The notes under the pieces are model-generated. The model was not told where the DNA came from. It saw only the letters and a list, made by a program, of their open reading frames with translations, and did not search any database. A program made the position numbers and the translations under genes. From Burkholderia vietnamiensis LMG 10929 (GTDB taxonomy: Bacteria; Pseudomonadota; Gammaproteobacteria; Burkholderiales; Burkholderiaceae), in the NCBI RefSeq assembly GCF_000959445.1, contig NZ_CP009630.1:1054001-1118000 (forward strand): DNA of 64,000 nucleotides, in the 5' to 3' direction. Below, piece after piece: positions 20,564-29,681 of this stretch. Position 1 is the first letter of the stretch. Every line of letters begins with the position of its first letter.

Positions 20564-21019
20564 TCAGCCTCCGTTCGCGGCGTGTTTGACCGCTGCGCGA
20601 ATCCGGTTGTAGGTGCCGCAGCGGCAGATGTTGCCTGCCATCGCCGCGTCGATGTCGGCGTCGCTCGGATGCGGGTTCGACGCGATCAGCGCGGTGGCCG
20701 CCATCACCTGCCCGGACTGGCAATAGCCGCACTGCACCACGTCGAGCTCGCGCCATGCTTCCTGCACCTTCTGGCCGGCCGGCGTTGCGCCGACGGCTTC
20801 GATCGTCGTGATCTTGCGGCCGGCGACGGCTGCGACCGGCAGCACGCACGAACGCGCCGCGACGCCGTCGAGATGCACGGTGCATGCGCCGCACTGCGCG
20901 ATGCCGCAACCGAATTTCGTGCCGGTGAGGCCGACGACGTCGCGCAGCACCCACAGCAGGGGCATGTCGTCAGGCGCGTCGACCGTGCGGCTTTCGCCGT
21001 TGATATTGAGGGTGACCAT
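20564..21019 (-). CDS. 2Fe-2S subunit of the molybdenum hydroxylase (IorA-like)
   Basis: 151 residues with both iron-sulphur domains. The plant-type ferredoxin cluster uses C38, C43, C46 and C58 ([17 protein letters not shown]). The helical second cluster uses C97, C100, C132 and C134 (QCGYCQSGQ and [11 protein letters not shown]). It shuttles electrons from the molybdenum site to the cytochrome. ATG 21019 is preceded by GGAGG. It lacks its own signal peptide, as expected if it is exported bound to the Tat-tagged large subunit. Confidence 0.93.
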   Translation of the reverse strand: MVTLNINGESRTVDAPDDMPLLWVLRDVVGLTGTKFGCGIAQCGACTVHLDGVAARSCVLPVAAVAGRKITTIEAVGATPAGQKVQEAWRELDVVQCGYCQSGQVMAATALIASNPHPSDADIDAAMAGNICRCGTYNRIRAAVKHAANGG

Positions 21020-21116
21020 TCAGCCTCCGGGGCCGGTTTATTGGGGAGACGGCGCGGATGATCTGCTGCGCCGCGTTATTGTCGTCATTGCCGCTGCGTG
21101 ATGCGCAGCGGCTGCC

Positions 21117-21146
21117 GTGCGGCTCGGGGCGGGAGGCGAGCCGCAC
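21117..21146. terminator. 10-bp hairpin between monooxygenase and hydroxylase genes
   Basis: Arms 21117-21126 (GTGCGGCTCG) and 21137-21146 are exact reverse complements with a ten-base loop. It lies just after the ABM-domain gene stop. There is no T-run, so it is a weak or factor-assisted terminator at best. Confidence 0.4.
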
Positions 21147-21162
21147 GGGTGCTGCTGCGGCG

Positions 21163-21462
21163 TCAGTCGGCCACGTCGAGGCCGGCCAGCACCTTGATGA
21201 CCGGCGGCGCCGAGAACCAGTCCGCCGACTTCGTCCGGAACTGCGTGAAGTGCGGGCTGGCGAGGTGCGCATCGAATGCGGCCTGGTCGTCGTAGACCTC
21301 GTACAGGTGCAGGTTCGGCGAACCGTCCTGCTCGCGGAACAGGTCGTAGCGGCGGTTGCCCGGCTCGACCCGCGTCTTCGCGACCATGCTGCGCAATTCG
21401 GCCTCGGCAGCCTGGAAGTGTTCGGGTTTCACGAACAATGAAGCAATCACGTGTAGCGCCAT
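21163..21462 (-). CDS. Antibiotic biosynthesis monooxygenase (ABM) domain protein, YgiN-like
   Basis: 99 residues forming one ferredoxin-like dimeric alpha-beta barrel domain. MALHVIASLFVKPEHFQAAE, GNRRYDLFREQDG and YEVYDDQAAFDAHLASPHF match cofactor-free quinol-oxidising YgiN relatives. Strong AAGGAG site before ATG 21462. It follows the MDR oxidoreductase by 85 bases and may be co-transcribed with it. Likely role is oxidation or detoxification of a quinol-like compound; the substrate is unknown. Confidence 0.85.
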   Translation of the reverse strand: MALHVIASLFVKPEHFQAAEAELRSMVAKTRVEPGNRRYDLFREQDGSPNLHLYEVYDDQAAFDAHLASPHFTQFRTKSADWFSAPPVIKVLAGLDVAD

Positions 21463-21547
21463 CTTTCACTCCTTTGGAAACGGAAACGAGCATGCCACAA
21501 GCCGGCGTTGCGCGACGCCAGCGTGCAGTGGAGGTGCGGCTGCGGTG

Positions 21548-22606
21548 TCAGTCGAGCTGGTCTGGGCCGACACGCACGACGACCTTGCCGAAGTTCTTGC
21601 CGGCGAGCAAGCCGATCAGCGCCTGCGGCGCTTCGGCGAGGTCGGGGACGACGTCCTCGAGCGTCTTCACCTTGCCCTGCGCGACCCATTCGCTCATCTC
21701 CTTCAGGAACGGGGCATAGCCGGTCGCATAGTGGTCGAGAATGATGAAGCCCTGCATGCGGATGCGCTTGCGCAGGATCGTCCCCATCAGCGCCGGCACG
21801 CGATCGCGGCCGGCCGATACGGCGGTGTCGTCGTATGCCGCGTCGTTGTAATGCGCGATGATGCCGCACACGGGCACACGCGCGTGATCGTTGAGCAGCG
21901 GCCATACCGCGTCGAACACGGCGCCGCCGACGTTCTCGAAATAGACGTCGATGCCGTCCGGACAGGCGTCCTTCAGCCGCGCGGCGAATTGCGGATCGCG
22001 GTGATCGACGCAGGCGTCGAAGCCGAGCGTGTCCTTGACGTACGCGACCTTCTCCGCGCCGCCCGCGACGCCGACCACCCGGCAACCCTTCAGCTTCGCG
22101 ATCTGGCCGACCACCGAGCCGACCGCGCCGCTCGCCGCGGCCACGACCACGGTTTCGCCGGCCTTCGGTTCGCCGATGCTCAGCAGCCCCGTGTACGCGG
22201 TGAAGCCCGGCATGCCGAGCACGCCGAGCGCATATGACGGATGCGCGAAGTCGCGGCCGAGCGGGATGAGATCGCGGCCGTCGGACAGCGCATAGTCCTG
22301 CCAGCCGCTGCCCGCGACGACCAGATCGCCTTCGCGATACGCGGGCAGGTTCGATGCGACGACGCGGCTGACCGTGCCGCCGACCATCACGTCGCCGAGC
22401 GCCACCGGCGGCGCATACGACGGCGCGTCGCTCATGCGGCCGCGCATGTACGGATCGAGCGACAACCAGATGGTGCGCAACAGCACCTGGCCGGCGCCGG
22501 GCACCGGCACGTCGGCGGTTTCGACACGGAAGTCATTCGCGGTGGGTGCGCCGACCGGGCGCGCGTTTAGGACGATTCTGCGGTTTGCTGTGTTGCTTTG
22601 CGGCAT
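21548..22606 (-). CDS. MDR-family NADP-dependent oxidoreductase (CurA/YncB-like)
   Basis: 352 residues starting MPQSNTANRRIVLNARPVGA at 22606, chosen because GGAGG lies directly upstream; a TTG five codons earlier overlaps that site. No structural zinc cysteines are seen. The nucleotide-binding loop AASGAVGSVVGQIAKLKG lies near residue 155, and NVGGAVFDAVWPLLNDHARV is typical of leukotriene B4 12-hydroxydehydrogenase/curcumin reductase relatives. It probably reduces alpha,beta-unsaturated carbonyls with NADPH. A TetR operator sits 133 bases upstream, matching the site before the tetR gene. Confidence 0.9.
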   Translation of the reverse strand: MPQSNTANRRIVLNARPVGAPTANDFRVETADVPVPGAGQVLLRTIWLSLDPYMRGRMSDAPSYAPPVALGDVMVGGTVSRVVASNLPAYREGDLVVAGSGWQDYALSDGRDLIPLGRDFAHPSYALGVLGMPGFTAYTGLLSIGEPKAGETVVVAAASGAVGSVVGQIAKLKGCRVVGVAGGAEKVAYVKDTLGFDACVDHRDPQFAARLKDACPDGIDVYFENVGGAVFDAVWPLLNDHARVPVCGIIAHYNDAAYDDTAVSAGRDRVPALMGTILRKRIRMQGFIILDHYATGYAPFLKEMSEWVAQGKVKTLEDVVPDLAEAPQALIGLLAGKNFGKVVVRVGPDQLD

Positions 22607-22738
22607 GGGAACCTCCGTCAACAGGTTGGCAAGTGCGGGTTGGCAGTTGCGATTGGCACGATCGGTTCGGTGGCCGATGCGGCGACGTCGTCGGCGAAGC
22701 CGCGGCCATCGGGATCGAGCAATGAGATTTCGGTTTAG

Positions 22739-22753
22739 TAGACCAGTCGTCTA
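22739..22753. promoter_or_regulatory. TetR operator TAGAC-N5-GTCTA upstream of the oxidoreductase
   Basis: TAGACCAGTCGTCTA is a perfect 5-5-5 dyad. The same dyad with one central base changed precedes the tetR gene at 23437. Finding both only at these two promoters strongly suggests that the TetR protein controls itself and the oxidoreductase. Confidence 0.72.
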
Positions 22754-22762
22754 GCGTTGGGG

Positions 22763-22790
22763 CAAAAACAAGGCGCGCCAGTGCGCGCCT
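22763..22790 (-). terminator. Rho-independent terminator of the tetR gene
   Basis: Perfect 8-bp stem AGGCGCGC (22771-22778) / GCGCGCCT (22783-22790), loop CAGT, then a T-rich tract on the minus strand (22770-22763). It starts four bases after the tetR stop, so the oxidoreductase must use its own promoter. Confidence 0.85.
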
Positions 22791-22793
22791 GCA

Positions 22794-23414
22794 TCACACC
22801 TGCGTCCCCTCGTCCGTGACGGGTGGCAGGTTCAGCATCCGTCGGGTTTCGCGCATCGCGTGTTCGAGCGGCTTGCGGTTGCGGTGGATCTTTTCCAGGA
22901 GCGTTGCGCCGAGCCACAGTTCGTAGAGAGTCGCGGCCGTGTGCGCGGGATCGTCGACGCCGTGCAGCGAACCGTCGGCCAATGCTGCGTCGATGCCGCC
23001 CGCGATCCGCTCAATGATCTGGCCGGTGCCGCGCCGCAGGACCGCGCGCATCGCCTCCGACAGATCGGACACCTCGGCGCCGAGCTTCACGGCCAGGCAT
23101 TTGCCTTCAAGATCGTCCGCGCACTGCGTGTGTAGCCAGTTGCCCCAATACGTCATCAGGCGCTGCGCGCCGGTGCCTTCGTGATGCTTGAGCAGGTTGT
23201 CGAGATGCGCCAGATAGCCGTCGAAATACGCTTCGAGCAGCGCTTCGCCGAACGCCTCCTTCGAGCCGAAATAATGGTAGAACGAGCCCTTCGGGATGCC
23301 CGCCGCGGCGAGAATCTCGTTCAGACCGACCGCCGAAAACCCCTTGTGGAGCATGATCGGCTTCGCGATGTTCAGGATGTGCTGGCGGACTTCCGCGCCC
23401 GAAGATGCATTCAT
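22794..23414 (-). CDS. TetR/AcrR-family repressor
   Basis: 206 residues from MNASSGAEVRQHILNIAKPI at 23414. The N-terminal HTH is clear: GFSAVGLNEILAAAGIPKGS followed by FYHYFGSKEAFGEALL. The ligand domain resembles NemR/AcuR-type regulators that sense reactive electrophiles, though that is similarity by eye. A dyad operator lies 23 bases upstream, consistent with autorepression, and a second copy precedes the adjacent reductase gene. Confidence 0.88.
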   Translation of the reverse strand: MNASSGAEVRQHILNIAKPIMLHKGFSAVGLNEILAAAGIPKGSFYHYFGSKEAFGEALLEAYFDGYLAHLDNLLKHHEGTGAQRLMTYWGNWLHTQCADDLEGKCLAVKLGAEVSDLSEAMRAVLRRGTGQIIERIAGGIDAALADGSLHGVDDPAHTAATLYELWLGATLLEKIHRNRKPLEHAMRETRRMLNLPPVTDEGTQV

Positions 23415-23436
23415 GATGGCGTATCTTAGCAACGAT

Positions 23437-23451
23437 TAGACCGGTCGTCTA
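23437..23451. promoter_or_regulatory. TetR operator TAGAC-N5-GTCTA upstream of tetR
   Basis: TAGACCGGTCGTCTA, a perfect dyad 23 bases before the tetR start. It is identical to the copy at 22739 except for one central base. Its position across the tetR promoter supports autoregulation. Confidence 0.72.
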
Positions 23452-23615
23452 GCAAGGCCGGACCGGGGATTTCAGCGGGACTTTACCTGAAGCGCGCCGC
23501 ATTACAACTTCGCTCTTACGAACAAAAATTCTCGAGAAACGATTCCGTCGAACGAGAAAAGCTGCAGAAAATGCGGTCGGCCGCCATGGCTACTTGACGT
23601 TCGCTGCCCTCGAAT

Positions 23616-26600
23616 TCACTCGCGAACGGCCTCGGCCTGACGGTCGTCCCGCTTCGTCACCCCCACACGCCGGCCACGCCGACCACCCGACGCCACGACC
23701 CGAAACGCCACCGGCGCGAACACCAGCCCGAACACCGTCGCCGCGAGCACGCCTCCAAACGCGCCGGTCCCGATCGAGCGCCGGCTTTCCGCACCCGCGC
23801 CGGTCGCCAGCACCAACGGCACGACGCCGAGCAGAAACGCCATCGACGTCATCACGATCGGCCGAAACCGCGCGGCGGCGGCCTCGACCACCGCCTGCCG
23901 CAACGGCACGCCGCGCCCGCCCAGTTCGCGCGCAAACTGCACGATCAGAATCGCATTCTTCGCCGACAAGCCGATCACCGTAATCATCCCCACCTTGAAG
24001 TAGACGTCGTTCGGCATTCCGCGCGCGAGCGCGGCCGCCACCGCGCCGACGATCCCGAGCGGCACGATCGTCAGCACCGACAGCGGAATCGTCCAGCTTT
24101 CATACAACGCGGCAAGCGCCATGAACACCGCGAGCACCGACAACCCGACCAGCAGCGGCGTCTGTCGTTCGGCGATCCGCTCCTGGCGCGCCGCGTCGAC
24201 CCAGTCGTAGCCGATCCCGGCCGGCAGCATCGCGGCAAGCCGCTCCATCTCGGCCATCGCCGCGCCCGAACTGGTGTGGGCCGCCGCCCGGCCGCTGATG
24301 TCGAGCGACGGGTATCCGTCGTAGCGATTCAGCATCACGGGCCCGACCGTCCAGTGCGGCGCGGCGATGGCCGACAGCGGCACCATGTCTCCCGTCCGGT
24401 TCGGCACCGTCAGCGCCATCAGCTCCCCGTCGGTCGCGCGCGCGGCCGGATCCGCCTCGATGATCACGCGGCGCATCCGGCCCGATGCCGGAAAGTCGTT
24501 GATGTAGTTCGAGCCGAACGTGCCGCCGAGCAGGCCCGCGATGCGCTCGAACGGCACGCCGAGCGCATACGCCTTCGCGCGGTCGACGTCTAGTTCGATT
24601 CGCGGCGCATCCGGCAAGTCCTCGAAATGCACGGACGCGAGCGCCGGGTCCGCCTTCGCGCGCGCTGCCAGTTGCTCGCGAGCGGCCTTCAGCACGTCGA
24701 GCCCGACCCCGCCACGATCCTCGAGACGGAACGTGAAGCCGTCCGCGTGACCGATGCCGGGCACCGATGGCGGCAGCGTCGCTTCTACGTCGCCGTCGAG
24801 AATCTCGCCGAAACGCCGATTGAGACGATCGCGCAGCGTCGTCGCATCGACGTCGCGCTGCGCCCAGTCCTTCAGTTCGACGAACGCCATCCCGACGTTC
24901 TGCCCGCTGCCGGCAAAACTCCAGCCGATCACGCTCGTCACGTTCGCGACGGCCGGCTCCGCCCGCAGGAGCGCCTCGACGCGCTGCACGACCGCGACCG
25001 TGCGCGCCTGCGTGGCGCCGGCCGGCAACTGGATCATCACCTGCAGTTGCCCCTGGTCCTCGGTCGGCAGGAAACCGCCCGGCATCATCCAGTACAGCAG
25101 TCCGCACACGGCCACGAATACGACGTAGATGCCCGCGACCGTGCCCGTGCGGCGCACCGCCGACACGGTCATGCGCCGATAGCCGGCCTCCGCGCGCGCG
25201 AATGCGACGCCGAAGCGGTCGGCCAGCCGCGTGCCGAGGCCGCGTCGCGGCACGCGGCGGCCCCCGTCTTCGCGACGGCCGACCGGTTTCAGCAGATTCG
25301 CGCACAGCGCCGGCGTGAGCGACAGCGCCATGAACGACGACACGAGCATCGACGCGATCATCGACACCGCGAACTGCCGGTAAATGCCGCCGACGCTGCC
25401 CGGAAAGAATGCCATCGGCACGAACACGGCCGTCAGTACCGCCGTCACGCCGACGATCGCCCCGCCAATCCGCTTCATCGCACGGCGCGTCGCCTCGCGC
25501 GGCGACACGCCCTCCTCCATCACGCGGTGCACGCTCTCGACCACGACGATCGCGTCGTCGACCAGAATGCCGATCGCCAGCACGAGGCCGAACATCGTGA
25601 ACACGTTGATCGACAGCCCGAACGCCCACATCGCGACGAACGCACCCATCAGCGTGACCGGAATCACGACGGTCGGCACGAGCGTGTAGCGCAGCTCGCG
25701 CAGGAACAGCCACATCACGCAGAACACCAGCACGACGGCCTCGGCGAGCGTGAGCACGACTTCCCGGATGGCGATCGTCACGAAATGCGCGCCGTCGAAC
25801 GGAATCTCGATCGCGACGCCCGGCGGCAGCGTCTTCGACAGCGCGGCAAGCCGCGCACGAATCGCGTTGGAGGTTTCGAGCGCGTTGCCGCGCGGGCCGA
25901 GCTGGATGCCGACGGTGGCCGCCGGACGGCCGTTCAGCCGGGAATAGAACGAATAGTCGTCGCGGCCGATTTCAACGCGGGCGACGTCGGCGACGCGCAC
26001 CACCGAACCGTCCTGCTTCGACTTCAGCACGATCCGGCCGAACTCCTCCGGCGACGTCAGTTGTCCCTTGACGACGATCGTCGCCGTCAGCTGCTGGCCG
26101 TGCACGGACGGCGCATCGCCGATCGCGCCGGCCGTCACCGTCGCGTTCTGTGCGGCGATGGCCGCGATCACGTCGTCGGCGCCGAGGTCGTATTCGCGCA
26201 ACTTGCCCGGATCGAGCCAGACCCGCAGCGCCTCGTCGGCGTCCCACAGCTGGGCCGAGCCAACGCCCGGCGCGCGCTTCAGCTCGCGCAGCACGTAACG
26301 GTTCAGATAGTCGCCGAGCTGCGCCGAGTCGCGCGTGCCGTCGGTCGACGTCAGCGTGACGAGCATCAGGAACGTGTTGGCCGCCTTGAACACGCCGATG
26401 CCCTGCTGCACGACCTGCTGCGGCAGCCGCGGCTCGACCTGCTTCAGCCGGTTGTTGACGTCGACGAGCGCGATGTCCGGATCGGTGCCCGGCGCGAACG
26501 TCACGTCGATCTCGAGATTGCCGTGACCGTCGCTGCTCGTCTCGTAGTACTGCAGGCCGTCGGCGCCGTCGAGGCTTTCCTCGATGATGCTGCCGACGTC

Positions 26601-26777
26601 GCCGTCGACCGTCTCGGTCGACGCGCCCGGATAGGTCGCGGTGATGACGACGCGCGGCGGCGCGAGGCGCGGATACTGCGCGATCGGCAATTGCGGAATG
26701 GCCAGCACGCCCGCGACGACGATCGCGAGCGCGACGATCCACGCAAATACCGGGCGGTCGATGAAGAACGACGGCAT
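23616..26777 (-). CDS. HAE1-family RND multidrug efflux permease (AcrB-like)
   Basis: 1053-residue inner-membrane drug/proton antiporter. It starts MPSFFIDRPVFAWIVALAIV, the standard AcrB N-terminus. GILVDDAIVVVESVHR near residue 405 carries the two proton-relay aspartates, and GLSAKNAILIVQFARE near 940 carries the relay lysine. Two large periplasmic loops with internal symmetry are present. There is no adaptor or outer-membrane partner gene on either side, which is unusual; it must borrow partners encoded elsewhere or be a relic of a larger operon. Neighbours are the tetR gene downstream and yejF upstream. Confidence 0.92.
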   Translation of the reverse strand: MPSFFIDRPVFAWIVALAIVVAGVLAIPQLPIAQYPRLAPPRVVITATYPGASTETVDGDVGSIIEESLDGADGLQYYETSSDGHGNLEIDVTFAPGTDPDIALVDVNNRLKQVEPRLPQQVVQQGIGVFKAANTFLMLVTLTSTDGTRDSAQLGDYLNRYVLRELKRAPGVGSAQLWDADEALRVWLDPGKLREYDLGADDVIAAIAAQNATVTAGAIGDAPSVHGQQLTATIVVKGQLTSPEEFGRIVLKSKQDGSVVRVADVARVEIGRDDYSFYSRLNGRPAATVGIQLGPRGNALETSNAIRARLAALSKTLPPGVAIEIPFDGAHFVTIAIREVVLTLAEAVVLVFCVMWLFLRELRYTLVPTVVIPVTLMGAFVAMWAFGLSINVFTMFGLVLAIGILVDDAIVVVESVHRVMEEGVSPREATRRAMKRIGGAIVGVTAVLTAVFVPMAFFPGSVGGIYRQFAVSMIASMLVSSFMALSLTPALCANLLKPVGRREDGGRRVPRRGLGTRLADRFGVAFARAEAGYRRMTVSAVRRTGTVAGIYVVFVAVCGLLYWMMPGGFLPTEDQGQLQVMIQLPAGATQARTVAVVQRVEALLRAEPAVANVTSVIGWSFAGSGQNVGMAFVELKDWAQRDVDATTLRDRLNRRFGEILDGDVEATLPPSVPGIGHADGFTFRLEDRGGVGLDVLKAAREQLAARAKADPALASVHFEDLPDAPRIELDVDRAKAYALGVPFERIAGLLGGTFGSNYINDFPASGRMRRVIIEADPAARATDGELMALTVPNRTGDMVPLSAIAAPHWTVGPVMLNRYDGYPSLDISGRAAAHTSSGAAMAEMERLAAMLPAGIGYDWVDAARQERIAERQTPLLVGLSVLAVFMALAALYESWTIPLSVLTIVPLGIVGAVAAALARGMPNDVYFKVGMITVIGLSAKNAILIVQFARELGGRGVPLRQAVVEAAAARFRPIVMTSMAFLLGVVPLVLATGAGAESRRSIGTGAFGGVLAATVFGLVFAPVAFRVVASGGRRGRRVGVTKRDDRQAEAVRE

Positions 26778-26919
26778 CGCGGTGCGTCAGCGAAGGGCCA
26801 GCGGCGCGACTGCGCTTGCCGCCGGGCCGAACGACCGGTGGCAGGCGTCGTCGCGCCGCATCGAACCTGCGTCGCTGCGCGACGCCCGGGCGGCACGGGC
26901 GCCCCGCGCCCGACTCACG

Positions 26920-28569
26920 TCAATCATGTGCATCCCCTTCCCTCCGCTCTGATTCAGGTTCCGGATCCGGTGCGAGCATCGACGACGCGAGCAGCGCCCG
27001 CGTATACGGATGGGACGGCGCGTGCAACACGTCGAGCGTATCGCCCTCCTCGACCACGCGTCCGGCCTTCATCACGATGACCCGGTGGGCCATCGCGCGC
27101 ATCACCGCGAGATCGTGCGTGATGAACAGGTAGCTCAGTGCGTACTTCTTTTGCAGACGCGTCAGCAGATTCAGCACCTGCTTCTGGATCGACACGTCGA
27201 GCGCGCTCGTCGGCTCGTCCAGCACCAGCAGCTCGGGCTCCACCGCCAACGCGCGCGCGATCGCGATGCGCTGGCGCTGGCCGCCGGAAAATTCGTGCGG
27301 ATAGCGCAGCATCGCTTCGGCCGGCAGGCCGACCTCCTGCAGCAGCGCGGCGACCCGCGCGCGCCGCGCGGCGCCGGCCACCGCCGGTTGGTGCACGGCG
27401 AGCCCCTCGCCGACGATCTGCTCGACCGTCATGCGCGGCGACAGCGAGCCGAACGGATCCTGGAACACGACCTGCATGCGGCCGTACAGCGTGCGCCGGC
27501 CGCGCGTCGTGCGCAGCGACGCCAGCGGCATGCCGTCGATTTCGATGCCGCCCGACGCCGGCCGCTGCAGCCCGAGCACGGCCGCCGCCAGCGTCGATTT
27601 CCCCGACCCCGATTCGCCGACGATGCCGAGCGTCTCGCCGCGTTTCAGGCTCAGCTTCACGTCGTGTACGGCCCGAAACGCCGTCTTGCCGAATACCCCG
27701 CGCCAGCCCTTCGTCGCGATGCGGTAATCGACGGCGAGCTGCTGCACGTCGAGGATCGTCGGCGCGCCGGCCGCCACCGGCTCGATGGCGCGTTGCGGCG
27801 CGCTGTCGAGCAGCCGGCGCGTGTATGCGTGTTGCGGCGCGGCGAACAGCGCGGCGGTCGTGTTCGTCTCGACGAGCACGCCCTGCTCCATCACGGCCAC
27901 GCGCTGCGCGAAGCGCCGCACGAGGTTCAGGTCATGCGTGATCAGCAGCACGGCCATCCCGCGCGCGGCCGCCTCCTGCTCCTGCAGTTCGATCAACAGG
28001 TCGACGATCTGCTGGCGCACCGTCACGTCGAGCGCGGTCGTCGGCTCGTCGGCGAGCAACAGCCGCGGCCGGCACGCGAGCGCCATCGCGATCATCGCGC
28101 GTTGCCGCTGGCCGCCCGACAACTGGTGCGGAAAACTGTCGATGCGCCGCTCCGGCTCCGGGATCCCGGTACGCCGCAGCAGCGCGATGCCGCGTTCGCG
28201 CGCGTCGCCCGAGCGCAGCCCCTCGTGCAGCCGCAGGCTCTCGGCGATCTGCTTGCCGATCGTATACAGCGGGTTGAGCGCCGTCATCGGCTCCTGGAAC
28301 ACCATCGCGATATCGGCACCGCGGATGCCGCGCATCTGCTGCTCGGTCTTCGCGAGCAGATCCTCGCCGTCGAACAGCATCTGCCCCGACAGCGTCGCCT
28401 GCTGCGCGAGCCGCAGGATCGACAGCGCCGTCACGCTCTTGCCCGAGCCCGACTCGCCGACGAGCGCGACACGCTCGCCGCGCCCGACCGCGAGGCTCAG
28501 ATCCTGCACGGCGGCTTTCGCGCCGAAGTGCGCGGAGAACCGCCGGATGTCCAGCAAGGGCTCGGTCAT
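26920..28569 (-). CDS. yejF: Peptide ABC transporter ATPase, two fused nucleotide-binding domains (YejF)
   Basis: 549 residues from MTEPLLDIRRFSAHFGAKAA at 28569. Two complete ABC domains are present, each with Walker A GESGSGKS, signature SGGQRQR (LSGGQ and FSGGQ), Walker B LLLADEPTTALDV / LLVLDEPTSALDV and H-loop FITHDLAV / LITHDLNL. This tandem layout is characteristic of YejF, which energises YejB/YejE. It overlaps the yejE stop by four bases and ends the operon. Homologues import oligopeptides and microcin C-like compounds. Confidence 0.93.
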   Translation of the reverse strand: MTEPLLDIRRFSAHFGAKAAVQDLSLAVGRGERVALVGESGSGKSVTALSILRLAQQATLSGQMLFDGEDLLAKTEQQMRGIRGADIAMVFQEPMTALNPLYTIGKQIAESLRLHEGLRSGDARERGIALLRRTGIPEPERRIDSFPHQLSGGQRQRAMIAMALACRPRLLLADEPTTALDVTVRQQIVDLLIELQEQEAAARGMAVLLITHDLNLVRRFAQRVAVMEQGVLVETNTTAALFAAPQHAYTRRLLDSAPQRAIEPVAAGAPTILDVQQLAVDYRIATKGWRGVFGKTAFRAVHDVKLSLKRGETLGIVGESGSGKSTLAAAVLGLQRPASGGIEIDGMPLASLRTTRGRRTLYGRMQVVFQDPFGSLSPRMTVEQIVGEGLAVHQPAVAGAARRARVAALLQEVGLPAEAMLRYPHEFSGGQRQRIAIARALAVEPELLVLDEPTSALDVSIQKQVLNLLTRLQKKYALSYLFITHDLAVMRAMAHRVIVMKAGRVVEEGDTLDVLHAPSHPYTRALLASSMLAPDPEPESERREGDAHD

Positions 28570-29681
28570 CGTTGTTCCCCGCCGAAGGCCGAGCCGCGCG
28601 CGCGCATGTCGAGCGCGTTGCGCAGCGCGTCGCCCATGAACGTGAGCAGCAGCAGCGTGACGACCAGCGCCGCGAACGCGGAGATCGAGATCCACCACGC
28701 GTCGAGGTAGTTCTTGCCTTCCTGCAGCAGCTCGCCGAGGCTCGGCGTCGGCGGCAGCACGCCGAGGCCGAGGAAGTCGAGGCTCGTCAGCGACAGGATC
28801 GCCGCGCTCATCCGGAACGGCAGGAACGTGATCACGGGCGTCAGGCTGTTCGGCAGCACGTGCCGCCACATGATCTGCCGGTTCGACAGCCCCATCGTGC
28901 GCGCGGCCTTCACGTAGTCGAGCGCGCGGTTGCGCAGGAACTCGGCGCGCACGTAGTCGGACAGCACGAGCCAGCCGAACATCGACAGCAGGATGAACAG
29001 CAGCCACAGCGACGGCTCGAAGATCGACGCGAAGATGATCAGCAGGTACAGGTCGGGCAGCGCGCTCCAGACTTCGATCAGGCGCTGCCCGACGAGATCG
29101 GTTCGCCCGCCGTAGAAGCCCTGCAGCGCGCCCGTCAGCACGCCGATCGCGACGCCCGACACCGTCAGCGCGAACGCCATCAGCACCGACAGTCGAAATC
29201 CGTACAGCAGCCGCGCGAGGACGTCTCGGCCGAACTGGTCGGTGCCGAGCCAGTTGCTCGCGGACGGCGGCGCCGGGTATGGCCGCGACGCGAAATAGTC
29301 GATCGTGTCGTAGCGGTAGCGGTTCGGCGGGTAGATCGCGAAATTGCCGTGCGACTCGATCTTGGCCCGGATGTACGGATCGAGATAATTCGTTTTCGCC
29401 GGAAAATCGCCGCCGAACTGTGTCTCCGGATAGTCCTTCACGATCGGGAAATAATAGTGGCCGTCGTAGCGCACCACCAACGGCCGGTCGTTCGACAATC
29501 CTTCGGCCAGCAGGCTGAGTGCGAACAGCGTGACGAAGATCACGAGGCTCCAGTAGCCGAGCCGCTGCGCGCGAAACCGCAGCCACGTGCGTCGCCATGG
29601 CGACGGCGACGCCGCGTCCGCGACGGCGGCCGGATCAGTGGTCCAGCCGGCTGAACTGGATACGGGGGTCGACGAGGACAT
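28566..29681 (-). CDS. yejE: Peptide ABC transporter permease YejE
   Basis: 371 residues. A cytosolic Ser/Pro-rich N-terminus precedes the first helix YWSLVIFVTLFALSLLAEG, then a long periplasmic segment and the BPD_transp_1 domain. The coupling helix EFLRNRALDYVKAARTMGLS and HVLPNSLTPVITF are typical. LDFLGLGVLPPTPSLGELL matches the DppC/YejE group. The assigned start overlaps yejB by 47 bases, longer than usual; no later ATG precedes the first helix, so it is retained. Confidence 0.9.
   Translation of the reverse strand: MSSSTPVSSSAGWTTDPAAVADAASPSPWRRTWLRFRAQRLGYWSLVIFVTLFALSLLAEGLSNDRPLVVRYDGHYYFPIVKDYPETQFGGDFPAKTNYLDPYIRAKIESHGNFAIYPPNRYRYDTIDYFASRPYPAPPSASNWLGTDQFGRDVLARLLYGFRLSVLMAFALTVSGVAIGVLTGALQGFYGGRTDLVGQRLIEVWSALPDLYLLIIFASIFEPSLWLLFILLSMFGWLVLSDYVRAEFLRNRALDYVKAARTMGLSNRQIMWRHVLPNSLTPVITFLPFRMSAAILSLTSLDFLGLGVLPPTPSLGELLQEGKNYLDAWWISISAFAALVVTLLLLTFMGDALRNALDMRARGSAFGGEQR

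Noticed and set aside
24627..27080. 817-codon plus-strand frame
   Set aside because: Antisense to the RND permease; composition is Arg/His-rich with no recognisable domain.
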